Source: Acanthaster planci
Lineage: Eukaryota > Echinodermata > Asteroidea > Valvatida > Acanthasteridae
Reading direction: 5' to 3'
DNA length: 64,000 nucleotides
NCBI RefSeq assembly: GCF_001949145.1
Contig: NW_019091453.1
Span: 872,117 to 936,116 of the forward strand
The translations under genes and the position numbers were made by a program. Every line of letters begins with the position of its first letter. The first letter of the stretch is position 1. The notes under the pieces were generated by a model that searched no databases, had not been told where the DNA came from, and saw only the letters and a list, made by a program, of their open reading frames with translations. Below, in pieces: positions 10,927-24,581 of the stretch.

Positions 10927-13900
10927 ATGCGGGGAAGTAAGCGCCGTAAACACGGAAAGGGGAGAAGGAGAAAGAGGAGAAAAATTGACCTTCTAGCAAT
11001 CAGTCGGAAAGTGAATGAAAGAAAGAAAAAAGTACAAACCGGAGCGATTTCAGAGAATCATAGGTAAGCCATCTTTTTCCGACATTGCTAATTTATTGAC
11101 ACATATAATTAATCATGTCTGGAAATGACACCGAGGATTTCTCAAAAGCGCCCTAGACACTGTAGCTCGTAAGCCTGAAGAAACCTGTAGAGAGGAGACA
11201 AGGAGAAGCAACTTGGGCTACAGTGAGGCCCGTCCACGCCCCAAACTAAACCTCACGCTCATGTTGGTGTGATGTTTCCTGATGGAGGCTTTGCCGACCA
11301 GGCCTATTATTCAGATTCAGGCTTAGGCCTACATGATGTAATTAATTCCATGTGGACGCCCCTGATCTTTCCCTGCAGTGACCTATTGAGTATGAACCAA
11401 CTGAAAGCAACAAGATGTCCTAAAAAGTAATTTTAACATTTTTAGCAGTTAAAATATCAGATTTTTATTTTTCAGATCAACTCATTACCATGCATAGGCC
11501 TTCTACTTGTGCACAGGTTGTTAAGTGGCGTCCATGTACTACATGGAATTCTTTCCTTTGAACTCAGGGGGACCCTAGACTAATGCTGGTGACCACAATT
11601 ATTACATGTATGAGGTTGAGATGGTTGAAAGGAACCAGACATAATTTTTCATTGTTATGGAAGTAAATTCAGGGAGTCGTTGCAGAATACCACGCGAAAT
11701 GTGGGCCCACCCCTTGAAAATCTCTTTCTATGGAGTCGAATATGGTTAAATGCAAAATCGATGCAGTCAACACAACCATGACAAACTTGAAGTATAATGC
11801 AATAAAGCAAACTTAAAGGGGAAGGTAAGAAAAAGTATTCCAATGCAGTCTTCCAGGGTGGCTGTATTGATGCTAGTCTAACTAGGACTCTATGAATCGC
11901 AAGTTCAACCCTCCTATGCAAAGATGTATTCTTGACAAAGTTGTCGTATCAGTCAAAATCAGTCCAATGACCCCTATGTTATGGGGCAAATCAAGTGGAA
12001 GGAATTTTTGACCGTTTGTGACTGTTACAACAAAAGGAGGGTAAAACATTTGGACCTGGTCGGCCAGACAATGCTGATATGAGGATTTGTTCGTAAGGAA
12101 GTTACTTATTTATTTTTAGTCTATTTTGACATGGCTATCCTTATAAGTAATTTAACTGCATTTCTGAAGGGCCTTGATAAATACATATTGTTCGAAACAA
12201 AACCACATTCACACACAGACAAAAAGCTACTTTGGAGGGGATGAGTCATCATGCCAATATTGAAAAAAGGGTAACACACAAGAATGCTGTGTTTAGCACA
12301 TTACGGGATGCGACGGGTTATTCTGCATTTGTGTCAATTTCAGTCCTAATGATCTGGATGGTTGCCTGCCATTTTCACATCTGTTGGTTCTGTTTGTTTA
12401 CAGGGCACAGCTGGGATTACAGTCAGGATCTGCAAACCAAACTCCAGGCATTACAGAGGTACCCTACAAAGGCCTTCTCACATCATTTTAGGGCTTTAGA
12501 TGCATGTTTAACCCAAACTTTTTTTTAACATTTTCCACTTGGAACATTTTAACACAAGAGCTTGATCTTCAAAAGATCACAAGTCCCTACAATCCCATCT
12601 CATGTTATTGTTATTATTTATTTCGCATCAACAAACAAACAAATAGCTTACATTTATAAGACATCGCAACAAAGACATAAGTCAGAGGCATTTGCCAGGA
12701 ATTTAAAAAGTCACAAGTCAACGGGGCGTTGAACAAACTGTGGTGAAAGCATTCCTTTGTCATTGCTCATCTTACTTGATGCCTGTCTTCTGAAACTGTG
12801 TGACTGACTCATTTACATTCGTAGTGCTCTTGGTTGACCAGACAGAAGACAATTCACAAAGATCAGACAGACAGAATTCCACAGTTTTTGAGTGTTGGTG
12901 GTGTTTTTGAAACTAAAAACTTTGATGTCCAATGTGGAATTCTTCCCAATCGGACTAAACATTTTGGATTGGAGATTGCATGCCTACTGTATTGAACTGT
13001 ACTGTGCATCATTTCTAGATTGAGACTTCAAGTGCAGAAAAGCATGCAAAACAAAGGCCGACTTCACTAATGAATGAAGAAACAAATTGTGTAAAATGTT
13101 CACGAATTTCATGTGTCTGTCTAATGTTTTTATTTAGGTTTTTGGACTGCACACTTTACACACATTCTATGTTAAACAATGGCCTGTACTTATGCAAAAG
13201 GTAGGAAAACGCTTTATTAAATGTGAAGTCTTTGAACTTAGGAACTTATAAAGCTACCTCAAAAGCTCTACTTTTGTCAACTTGTTGAATGCCAGGAGGA
13301 CTACAGTTCAGACAGTAGTGTTGAGCAAGAGCCGTCTGCCTATGAGCAACTTCTGACAACCCTAGGCACAACGACCGAGGAACAGTACTCAGGTACTTTC
13401 ACAATCCATGAAATGAATCTTGCGCACCCATAATGTAACTCAGCTGACATTGTCTTGTTACTTCAGCCTTACTTTTACTCCCTGATCTAACACTTCAATC
13501 ACTTGGGGGCTCAGAAAGGAGTTGGCTAAAATACTGGTCAAACTATCAGTGAAGCCTTGGTTGCTATGGTTGTTAAAATCTTTTTACCTTGTGACCTATA
13601 CTGCAAACCAAGTATGCCACATCGGCCACTGAGACATCTGGCTCCACCCACAATAATAAATATATGTATTAATCCCAAGGTCATTTAGTCAGTCTCAAGC
13701 ACATGCCAGACCAGTGTTGTCAGTTTCTCACTGTCACTTAACTCCATGGATAGTGACATTGATGTATCTTTGTCACTGTTCATCCTGAGATACTTGTAAC
13801 CTGATGTGCGACTGACTTTTCAGCGACTTTATTGTCTGGACTTCTATTCTTCTGTAACTGGTTTGACATGAGTGCAGTCAGTTTGAAATTAAACTTTCTT

Positions 13901-16900
13901 TGTGCATTCTTGTGACGATAGGGGACAGTCTGTTAAGTCCACTAATTCTTGGTAACATTCTTAGTATTGGAATTAAAATATTTTTTCTTTTATCTTATCA
14001 AAGTGTTCCCAAATTATTTTCACTGGCCGAATTTATCTACATCCATTAGCTGCATTGAGAGAACTGATTTGGCAGTTTGGGCAGTTGGCTACTGACTATC
14101 TGTATGCTCCTTGCACAGATGATGAAGATGACGAAGAAGACGATGAAGGAAGTGACGACGATGAGGAGGAGGAAGAGGATGAAGGAAATGAGGAAGCAGA
14201 GAATGAAGTTGGAGGTAAGAGATTGCTGGAGACACAAGGCCCCTTTCAACATTTGTGAAATATTTGTTGGATCAGTGTCAAATGTATCCGTCCGTTTTGC
14301 TGTCCTTGTATTTTGTGAGCTTTATCGTGGTTTCAATTGTTCTTACAGTTAATGTAGTTAGCATTGCAGTCCTGTTTTTTTGCTTATTCAGAAAAAAATG
14401 TTTCTAAATACAAAAGGTTTAGAGAATCATCTTTTAATTTGCAGACGTATTTCCTGAAAAATCTGCCGATACAGATGTGGCAGACTTGAGCCAATCTGTA
14501 GAGGACGAAGATAAAGTGGAACTTCAAGATGATGAAGATGATGACGAAGATGAAACTGCTAGTAATGAAGGGAGCGATGAAGGCACAGCAGAGGAAGATG
14601 ATGCAAAGACTCAGTTGAGAGGTAGGACCAAATCTGCCGCTTGTCATAATGAAGACACAGTTTGGATCCTACTCATTGGAAGGACCCAAATTAAAATTCT
14701 TTAGATATTGCAGTGAATAGAACGATGCAGCACTTCTTGGGAAAATACAAGGTTAAACTCAGGAATCCTCAGAACCACACAGTGAGAAATGAGACAATGT
14801 CGTGTAATTTCTTTAACCTATAACCACCTCATTCCTTCATAATGCACGAGGACGTTTTGAAGACTAATTATTAATTAAAGAAAGTATAACCTAACCGGTG
14901 TAACTTTCTTAGCAGAAGAGCTTAGGGGTTGCCTTATCCCAACCCTACTCTGACCATTGAAACTATGAAGAATCTTGATGGATTCAGCATGATTTATACT
15001 TTCCTAGTTAGCACTGTACATGTACATTTAAGATATTCAAATTGTGGACTATGAATGATAGAAACCACACTTGGGCCCACATTTGACTAGACGTCCACAG
15101 TTGACAATCATGTGTAAAACACGAGAGATTTTCCAAAAAAGTTGAAGTATGAAAAAAAGGAGAGGAATAGGGGTCCAAGCTGGTAGATATTTATAAAGAT
15201 GCATGTGTTTCAACAAAAGCACTCATGTTCATCAGTCTTAGACATTGAAACATCATAAAGAACATGTGCTCTGATTGGAGATTTTACACTTTTAGCTAAG
15301 TAGAGCCAAGTACAACTTTCATGTTAATTTTGTAGATCCCTTTTATAGGAGGGTAGTACAGGACATCGGGGAAGGTGTTGCTAGTCAGTTGGCCAAGGGA
15401 GAGGTGATACACAAACTACAGACAAAGGTAAAGTTCAGAGCTTACATGCATCGGTATGATATTTTTCATGGATAGTCACAAAAGTGGTCATCCAAATTTA
15501 GCAGTTATGCAGGGAATTGCAAATTTGTGTAATGTTCTGTCTTTTATGGACTTCATCAGAAAGACAGGCTGCATTGTTGACCTGCCCTATGTCTGGTGAC
15601 TGAAACATTTGCATGGGCACTTCAAGTCTTCAGTTAGTCACCAGGCACATGGGATAAGCATCAGGTGGCCAAGTAAAATCTTTGTGTGTGGAAGTCTTCA
15701 TGGATAACGTCTTTGTCTTGATGTTTGTAAGGGTTCCTGGGGCATGGACTCCACCATGTATGTTGCTTGAATTACAAAGTTTGCATATGACATGCTGTCT
15801 TGAAATTTCTGTGTTAAAAGTATGAAATGTAATATGAAAAGCTGGAATTTGGTTTGTTTGTTTTTTAAATCTAGTGGAACACCTTAGGCAGACTTGTCTT
15901 TTCTTCCACGTCTGCCAAAAAGCCAGTCAGCCTCAAGATCCCAGATCATGTGACATTCAAAGAATTGAATGTAAGTCTTTAATTTATACCACATTGTCTT
16001 GTGCTGAATTCCTGAGTTAGTGGTTACATTGCAACGGACCACCAATGAACAGATTAATTTTCGCACGCAGAAACTTCTGTTTATGTCAAAGATCTTTGAC
16101 GGTATAATGCCATATACGTGTGTTTGCCTGAAGTCACTTTTACAGAGCACACAAATCACTGGGCACAAATAAAATTGATTTGGAAAAACCAACGCACCAA
16201 CCAAATTATTCTGCCGTGTGTATTGCTAATGACGGGTTCTCTGCAGACAGCTACTCAGTGCAGAAATTTTCAAAGATATACTTTCTGCTTTCATAACAAT
16301 TTATCTTTTGTGTTCCACAATTGTCTTGGCTCATGCTTAAGATGTTCCACACTCTGGCTCATGTTCAGATCAAGAAGAGGATATCTGGCCAATGGGAAGT
16401 CAACAATAAACAGTTTGTCCCGTCAGGGTCTCAGGACCTGTTCTCTCCACTGCAACTGGAGCTCTTCACAATCATGAACTCTTACCAGGTAATCTGGCAG
16501 GAATTGAATCAATTTTCTTCTGGACACTTCATGGAGTACCCAGTCATTCTTATAATTTTTCAGTCAAAGTCTTGGAAAAGGGTCTGTCTGGATAGAGTGT
16601 ACAATGTACGTTGTTGAAAATTTTACAAGTTGTTTAAAGTGTGTAACGATAAGGCAGAAGTGTGACAGAATGCTGGTAGAGCCTTCATACAATAAAATAT
16701 TCTGCATGATTCAATTGCAACATCTCTTCTCAGGACTTGCTGTACACAGAGAGAACACACAAGAACGCTGAGGAGATATGTAACGTGTACTGCCTGCACT
16801 TACTCAACCACATAGTCAAGTAAGGAAAAGTGACTGATTCTAATTTATGATGTATCCTGATTGGGCAAAAATGAGAGTTGATTTCTGGGATAGGGTTAGG

Positions 16901-19900
16901 GTCAGAAATAAACCATATTACTACAGTTATGGGCCTTGCAGGTAATGCCTAGTCAGTTGGTTGAGTAACCCTCTTCCTGCGTTAACACGCGGTAGTTAAA
17001 TCATCTGGAAACATTTATATTGCCATTGTGCTTTCTCGTAAGCACAATTTCCTTGCAGTGGATTTCTCTGAAATTATACATGTTTTCCTTTATTTACGTA
17101 GGTCAAGAGAGATTGTGTTAAAACACAACACCATGCTGTCCAAGGATAATACTCTGGATACTGAGTAAGTCTGTATCTATGATTAGTTCCAGTTATTAAT
17201 TACAGAAAGTTCCCTGCATTCTCCTCTGTTTTTCACTTTGATCAAGTTATTGCAGTGAGGGGGTATTCCAGAGGTCGTGGGTTTCACACCAGTCAATTTT
17301 TTGGTTGAACACAAGGCAGATTAAAAATAAATATACTTGATTTCCCAAGTTTTGATAAGCTGGTGAATGCTGAAAAATCACTGTATTCTATCTGAGTGAT
17401 CCTGATTGCCATTTCCGAGGTTTACAGCACAATTCCTTCCGATGTGGAACTTAAAAGGTGCCTGGCTTCTGACTAGTATTTAGAGAACAAAGACGTGTAC
17501 AGTTTTGGAGATTGGCAGCGTTGGGCTGGTTATCTTAATTTTCAGAGGAGAGCGTCAACAAAGTGGTCCAGAGTTTAGTATTGTGTGATTCTATGGTCAA
17601 GCTAACATTTCTTCCTCCTTTGATGGGAACATTCTCTCTGGTCAAAGGTGTCCTTTTGGTCAAAATTAGTCAAGTAATGTGTGTCTTTGTGTTGCAATTA
17701 AACATTGAACTGTCTTTGACCGTTCAAATCAAATGTTAATAATTTCTGTTTCAGGACAATGAGAGATCAAGGCCTCACTAGGCCACGCATCCTGGTTGTA
17801 GTCCCATTCCGCAATGCCGCCCTCCGTATTGTTAATACCTTCATCAAGCTGTTGCTGGCAGCAGACAGTCAGAACTTAGGTCGGAGGAAACGCTTCAGTG
17901 ATGAGTATGGAGAGGCAGAGGAACGCCCACCGAGTAAGCACCCAATGCCAGGTAAGCAACATTTCAATGCTTTTGCCTTCCACGCTTAGCAGAATTATAA
18001 CCATTTTTTTCAGCTTTGTGATAACAGCTGCCCATCAACAGTAGTACTTTCAAAATTATTTCAAAAAATTAAAGGTTGGTTAAAACATCCCAAAGAATAT
18101 AAGAATAGTGATAAATCATGCCTGTGTTACAAAACAAAATGGCCTTGAATGTTTCATTCTTAAATTCTTCACTACTGAAGCTTCGAGTCTTTTCCAGAAG
18201 CTGTTTGAGTGCTGTCAGGAGAGTCTTGAAAAAAATACATGAAATCATTTCTCATCAGAAGTTAGAGGGAAAGTGTTAAAAATTCAATGAAGTTTGCAAC
18301 TCTTGTTTTATTAATTTTGTTCTCAATTTATGACTTTGTTTCTCATTAACTGTTGGTTATTTTTGCCCATTACCACTGAATAGAGGACTGGGAGTCCACC
18401 TTTGCTGGCAACACCGACGATCACTTCAGGATAGGTCTGGCAATCACTCGTAAACGACTCCAGCTGTACACAAACTTCTACATGTCCGACATCATTATTG
18501 CATCACCGCTAGGCCTGAGAACCCTCATCGGAACCAAGGGGTAAGGTTCTATCAAGCTGATGGCTGAATGGGTTTGCTGATTCACAAAGCTACATACCTG
18601 TAACCATAGGGATCCCAGTTATTCTCACCCTAGCAACAGGATTCTTTAGATGTTAGCGCTCACCCGCTTGACGGTTTTGTTCTGCCTGGAATCCTTTAGA
18701 GTCATCCCATATAGGGGAATCCAGTGGCTCACTCTTTGGTAGTTACAAAAAGTTTATCTGTGAAAATGCTGCACTATCGAGAAGAATGAAGAAAACTGTA
18801 GTGGGGGGTTTTCTATGCAGGTTTACATACATGTGATAGTATCTATTAGTTCTAAACTGAATCCAGTGGGTTGACTCATAATTCATTGGCAATTGCGTGC
18901 TCACTGTCAGGTGAGAGCGTCATTTCAACTGTCAGCTTTTAAGTTTCTTCAAATGATAGAAAGTCAGATGTGACTGTCCTGCAGGGCATTTTTTGTTCCA
19001 GTCAAAAAAGTCATGGTTGTTCCAAGTAAGGTGGTTGCGTAATATCGACCAATGTTCCATTGCCTGTAATGGAATCAGTGCCTCACAATCAGTAAGTGTT
19101 ATAGATCCTACATCAGAAAATTTGCCTCAAAGTGTCTGAAAAGTGGCAAAAGCAGATAATTGTTTAAAAGTTGATGTCATTACAAAATGTATGTTCTCAC
19201 GACTGAAGATATTAAAGACAGATTGTAACAACAAGAAACTATCCAGTTTTCTTTTAGTCACAATTAAGATCTCACTTTGTGCCTGTTTACAGGGAGAAAC
19301 ATCAAGACTATGACTTCTTGTCCTCCATTGAATTACTCATCATGGATCAGACTGATGTGTTTCTCATGCAGAACTGGGAGCATATCATGGTATGTCTCAA
19401 ACTTAAACCGCAGCCCTCCGGTTTATTTTGACTAGAAACCCTGCTTCAGGCGACAACATACAAGGGTTGTCAAGATGAGATGCCTTCTAAATGTAGCATT
19501 TTCCAACAAACCAACCATCCCAAGGCCAAATAGCCACACAGGGCCCTAGATTGCAAATCCTCACCGGGTCCATGTTACTGCTCACGCTCATTATTGCGGA
19601 AATGGCAATTACTCTGCTGCCACTGACTCAGGCTTAAACAGCTGTTTCATGATCTTGCACCAGGCAGACTCTGAGTTAAGATACACCCCCATCAGTCTTT
19701 CGCTGGGTTTTTGTTTGTGAGTTTGGCCGGTAACTCCAGTAACTGCAAGCAGTTGCTGAGAATTGTGTAGCCTTTTACCCTGAGGTGAAATGTGCACCAA
19801 CTTTAATCTAGTTGCATTTTTGTGGAACTTTACAGCATCTGATGGAGTACATGCATCTGCAGCCCAGAGATTCTCACGGCGTAGATTTCTCAAGACTCAG

Positions 19901-22900
19901 AGAGTGGACGCTGAATGGATGGTGAGTGGTTAGTTGGTTTTGAGTGGTGAGTGGATGATGAGTGGTCACAGGATGCTCAGTAGTTTTGTTTCATTTATTA
20001 CTACATTCAACATTGATAAACACCAATAACAGGATGGTTATTTAAAACAAAAAAATGATTCAAAGTTTTGCAGTATGTAGTAAAAATATGTAGAAAGACT
20101 TCACTACATACAAGTAAATGTGCATATAAGTACAAAGTAATATCCGTGGATGGAGAGTGGGTAGTAAATGTTTATTCATTAATTGTCATTTGACAGTGAC
20201 ATGTTCCTGGTTGACATTTAAATCACAGATAGTTACTTGTCAGGGGTCTCTTGCTTCACTCTACAGACTCGGAAAAATTGGAAATTTCATGAATTATGAC
20301 TGGCGAGTTTTCTCTCTTTGAAACTGATATATGGTATTGAAAAGATAGCATGACCCTTTTATGTAAATGGTATAACTTCAAATATGGCACTTTTTTTTTC
20401 TGAAGGAGTAAGTACTACCGACAGACGCTGATCTTCAGCTGTATAACCACTCCAGAGATCAATTCACTATTCAACAAGCATTGTGCTAATATCCTTTCAG
20501 TGTACTTGCTTGAGTTGGGTCAGCTTCTTAACCACATTCCTTGACATTAATTGGTTCTCACATGATGAAGGGATTCTGGAGGAATTGTGAGGGTTTTTGG
20601 AAAAGAAAGCTTAAGTTTGGCACATTTAGGCTGTGAAATTTGACTTTGGTTAGCGTCGTTTTTCTGCTAACTACAAGGCCTTAAAGTTAATGCATCATAG
20701 CATAAAACGTACGACCACACAAAACACAGGATATATCACTTTCTTTTTTTAGATATGTTAATAATGTTTCTTTCTCAAATTTTTTTTTGCCAAAGCTATA
20801 CTTTGTAATGCTTGAAGCTTTACAAAATGTTACATTTTTTTCTTTTCAAATAAATCAACATGAACTCTAAGATTAAGCCTAACCACAAACAGCCTCATTT
20901 CTTAAAGATATTATCCTTAGTATGTCTGTTTAGATTTGGCCGGCAAGGCCGTGGTGTACAACCCTCCAGTAACAGGCTCCATTTGCCAAGTAATTACACA
21001 GCTGCCGCAGGTTGGTAATTCAGAATTATTGTCTCTTTCTAGGTTACGGTAATTTGAAACCTGGTTCCAAATTTCAATCTCACATGCGTGCATCGAGACT
21101 TGACATTTTACACATCTGAATGACGACAGCTGATGGATGAAGATGTGTAAAAGCAGTGGTAACTAAAGTGCATTGGAACGTGGCATGCATTTATGACCTA
21201 CAGTGAATATTTTATCCTAGGGTGAAAAATTTCACACCTGATATGTGCATACATTCATGTAGTTTGAATTCTGAATTTCCTTTTTTTGTTGTTGATGAAA
21301 CCACGTCTTACTTGACAGTGTGTTATTAAGGGAATACATGTAACTATGTGCTTGGCTGGTCTTAAGCGCACATTTAGGAGAATACACGATTAATGCCCAA
21401 GCTGCTGGGCATTATCAGCGTTCATTCTCCAAGACCAGCCGAGCACATATTTATTCCCATTCATAAATACTATTTTAGTCAGAGAGTCAAGGAAATCAAT
21501 ATTTGATAAATTTCCAAGGGTTTTGTTCAAAAATTGTATTTTCATTTTTCCCAAAACCCCCTTCCATTTGATGGGATATTCATTGAGCAAGTAATAAAAA
21601 AGAATCTCCTTATATGGACTTGGAGCGCACGTGGCGAGTTCCGCCTGTTGCTTGCACACAGACTCTTGACCAATCGGAATCATTTAAACTGTCTCGTACC
21701 CAGGCACCAGAATGTGCTTTATGCAGGGGGCATTACCAAATTGCAGCGGGCATTATCAAATGTTAATACATGGGTCATGGGACGTGTTTTGGCCAAAAGG
21801 AATAGAAAAACTGTCCCAGGTATTTATGAATACAAATTAAGTACTGAAAGTACTGAGAGTTAAGAATTTTTCCTTGGTTTGTGTTAACCACTTGCTGCTG
21901 GGGAACCCCGTTTCGAGTGCCATAGGTTTATACGCAAAGTTAGGGTGCCCAAAATGGGATGAAAGAGCTGGCCTGTGTAATAAAATATCATACCCGGAAC
22001 AAAAGACCTGCTGCTGGGAATTATCATTTTTCGGCTTGCATTTTTCAAAGGTAATCCTTCACTGTTTTTAAACAGTATACCACTGTTTGGGGCATAGCAC
22101 GATCACGGATTAGCATCACGGACAAAAGTGCTCCAGGGCCCCATTGATGAGCGACACAGCACCCCTGCTTGCTAATCCAGTCATGTTTGAAAAGATGCCA
22201 CTCGCATTCAGTGGAGATAAAGGAAATTACGCAACGCCTCACATTTCTGGGCTCTCTTTACAGAGCGGCAGGCCTGGCTGATATTAAGAAAGGTTACCTG
22301 TCAGCTTAGAGTAGCCACCAAACAGTCATTCGTGTGGCTGTAAACATCCATTAAATGAAATGATGAATTTTTAAAGAGTTTTGAAAATTAAAAATCTTGA
22401 AAATCGCCCATATGTGGGCACTGCATTTTTAAAAGCACCCGGCAGCGTGTGGTTAAACAGGTTCAGCTAGGTTTGATAGACAATGGTGCCATATTTTGAA
22501 AAGATATACATAGTTCCTGGGTGGTATTGAAGTAGACTTGAATATTGCAGGTGTTCCATCGGATAGAGTGCCAGAGTTTTATGGAGGAGCCAGACAAGAG
22601 ATTTGACTTCTTTGTGTCGAAGGTGAGTAGATATGTGAGAGAGAAATTTTGGAGATGACGAGTAGAAATAGGTGTGATGTCTGTGAAAGTGTTATAAAAT
22701 GGCACTCGGCGCTGTTTGTCGCAACCCTGCCTGGGTTTTCTACGTTCTTGTTTGGGATGCTGTATGGTGATCTCAGCTGTGTCCCATTTCCACGAGAGCG
22801 TACTCTGTCTTTCAAAAGAGATCCAAAGTTTGAATTTCTTGTGAAATTTCCTCCGGCATCTTTTTGTCGTGCTGAAAAATCCATTCTAAATATTGATTGA

Positions 22901-24581
22901 TATAAATTTGTGGAGTGGGTTTGGAGATGTGTAATTGCATTTTGGTGTCAGCTTGTCGCATGAGTGTGTTTCAAGTTCCATACAAATGTAAATGACAAGT
23001 AAATCAAAGACTAAAACCTGCCTTGATAATGTGAAACATAGCGTACCTTCAGTGCATTGTAGCCATGTTTGCTCTTAGCACAAGTTGACATCCAGTTTTC
23101 ACTTCACATTTTGAATCAAGTATGAAGTGAGTTTTTGGCAGGGTTTCAATAAGGAACCAACCTAGACATTTTTCCTGGACAAGTTGGCACACAGTGAAGC
23201 TCATTTTTTTTCTTTGGACACACAGATCTTGCCTCGGTACCAGGATCCTACGATGGTGGGTACACTGATCTATATCCCCAGCTACTTTGACTTTGTTCGA
23301 CTTCGTAACCACTTCCGCAAGGAGGAAATTCATTTTGCACAGATATGCGAGTAAGTGAAACTTACAGGCTAGGTTTCAACTTACAGATATCATTTTGAAA
23401 ATCTACAATATTAGCTGAATGGCATGCTTATGTGGATTGTGGATAATGATTTGAAGTGGTAACACTAATTATAAAATTCTTTAATTATTCAATCAAAGTG
23501 TAGAATGTCCAACTGAAAAACTTGTTCAGAATTTCAATTTTTTTTGTTTTTTGTTTCCTTTTAATATCAGAAAGAAAAGGAATGTAATTTTTTGGATAGT
23601 ATTTCTGGCCTTGCAGTTTGTCATATTGAGTGGGCAATCATGTCGCTGTCCTAAGTTTCCAAAGCAAATTACACTGTTTTTATTGTTGTGGTTATTTTTG
23701 CGTAGGTACACCAGTCAGCCCAACATCTCTCGAGCCAGACTCTACATTGCCAACAGATCCAGGCATCTGCTACTGTTCACAGAACGTTTCTATTACTTCA
23801 GAAGGTGTGATTCTCCAAAAAGGCTTAAAAATTATCATATTGAATGTTCAGAATAGAGGGAGGGAAATTACAAACTGGAGAAATGCACTAGTACTAAATC
23901 CTCTGACTGATTCAGAAAAGTTTTACCATGTATGTCTGATATAGAAAGCTTAAGAACCACACATGACTTTAAATTTGCACTGTTCTCTTCAACACAGTTA
24001 GTTTATGATGCAGATCAGTGAATCAAGCAGGCATAGATGAAGCTTGCTATGTGCAGTTGGGTGCCGTGGGCTCGTCACAGTGTGAATTTTGCAATTTTAA
24101 ACAAGTCTTTCTAAGCGACCTTGTCGTGAATCAAGTCCGTGAGCTATTCGAATTAAACTGTGACAAAGGTGTTCCTTTTACAGTTCTTTCTTTTAATCCC
24201 ATTTTAATTGTGAATTGACCTGTAATTGACTAGATCACAGCAATGACATCTCTGTCAGAATATATTTGTTAGGAAGTGTGATTTTACGGTGTGAACAGCA
24301 TAGATTCTAATTTGGTTTTTCACATTTTTTGTTGTTGCAGGCTCAAGATAAAAAAAATCCACAATATCATCTTCTATCAGCTTCCAAGCCATCCTCAGTT
24401 CTACAGCGAGCTGTGCAACATGCTGCAACTTCTGCAAGGTGCTGCCGAGCACAACTGCAGCATCCTGTACACACACTACGACGCCCAGAGACTGGCCGCA
24501 GTTGTCGGGTCCACTCGTTGCAGACACATGCTGTCCTCGGACAAAGACGTGCACTTGCTGGTCACCGGAGCAGACAGCTAA
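10927..24581 (+). CDS. UTP25: UTP25 / DIEXF, SSU-processome protein, 20 coding exons, 759 aa
   Basis: A nucleolar factor of the small-subunit processome needed for 18S rRNA maturation (zebrafish def). Exons: 10927-11063, 12404-12458, 13296-13392, 14119-14214, 14445-14621, 15336-15427, 15875-15970, 16342-16488, 16734-16819, 17102-17164, 17755-17951, 18384-18540, 19293-19389, 19836-19921, 20406-20488, 20934-21010, 22551-22622, 23226-23350, 23706-23804, 24341-24581. All phases join; total 2280 nt, close to the vertebrate length. A stop lies in frame just before the ATG. The N-terminus is basic (KRRK...RRRKRRRK), followed by long Asp/Glu tracts (exons 4-5). The conserved body has [71 protein letters not shown] and [15 protein letters not shown] stands where active helicases have DEAD, as expected for this degenerate DEAD-like family. 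Exon 2 is the least certain. Intron 15 has U12-type AT-AG ends; all others are GT-AG. Confidence 0.95.
11866..11925 (+). repeat. Possible degenerate tRNA-like SINE head in UTP25 intron 1
   Basis: GGTGGCTGTATTGATG resembles an A box, and GCAAGTTCAACCCTCC about 45 bp later resembles a B box. The pieces are diverged and no full cloverleaf is evident, so a decayed tRNA-derived SINE is only a possibility. Confidence 0.3.
20489..20933 (+). other. U12-type (minor spliceosome) AT-AG intron of UTP25
   Basis: The intron starts ATATCCTTT, the exact minor-spliceosome donor consensus. It ends TTTAG, with ATCCTTAGT (a 7/9 match to the U12 branch consensus TTCCTTRAY) about 14 bases before the 3' end. Splicing here joins phase 1 to phase 1 and gives ..NKHCANLAGKAVV.., aligning residue for residue with vertebrate UTP25 (..NKYCVNMQGQVAV..). 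No nearby GT donor gives both the right phase and a gap-free alignment. Confidence 0.85.
21330..21465. repeat. Nested palindrome in UTP25 intron 16
   Basis: TGTGCTTGGCTGGTCTT near 21348 is complementary to AAGACCAGCCGAGCACA near 21430. Inside, GGAGAATACACGATTAATGC pairs with GCATTATCAGCGTTCATTCTCC around a GCCCAAGCTGCTGGGC core. The whole could fold into a long hairpin. It may be the end of a foldback element or a palindromic MITE. Confidence 0.6.

Noticed and set aside
14055-14352. Two overlapping frames at an acidic tract
   Set aside because: They are read-through of UTP25 exon 4 into its introns; splice sites limit the exon to 14119-14214.
20406-20517. Conventional GT donors for UTP25 exon 15 at 20500 or 20517
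   Set aside because: They give the wrong phase or insert seven or more residues against the conserved protein; the AT-AG junction is exact.
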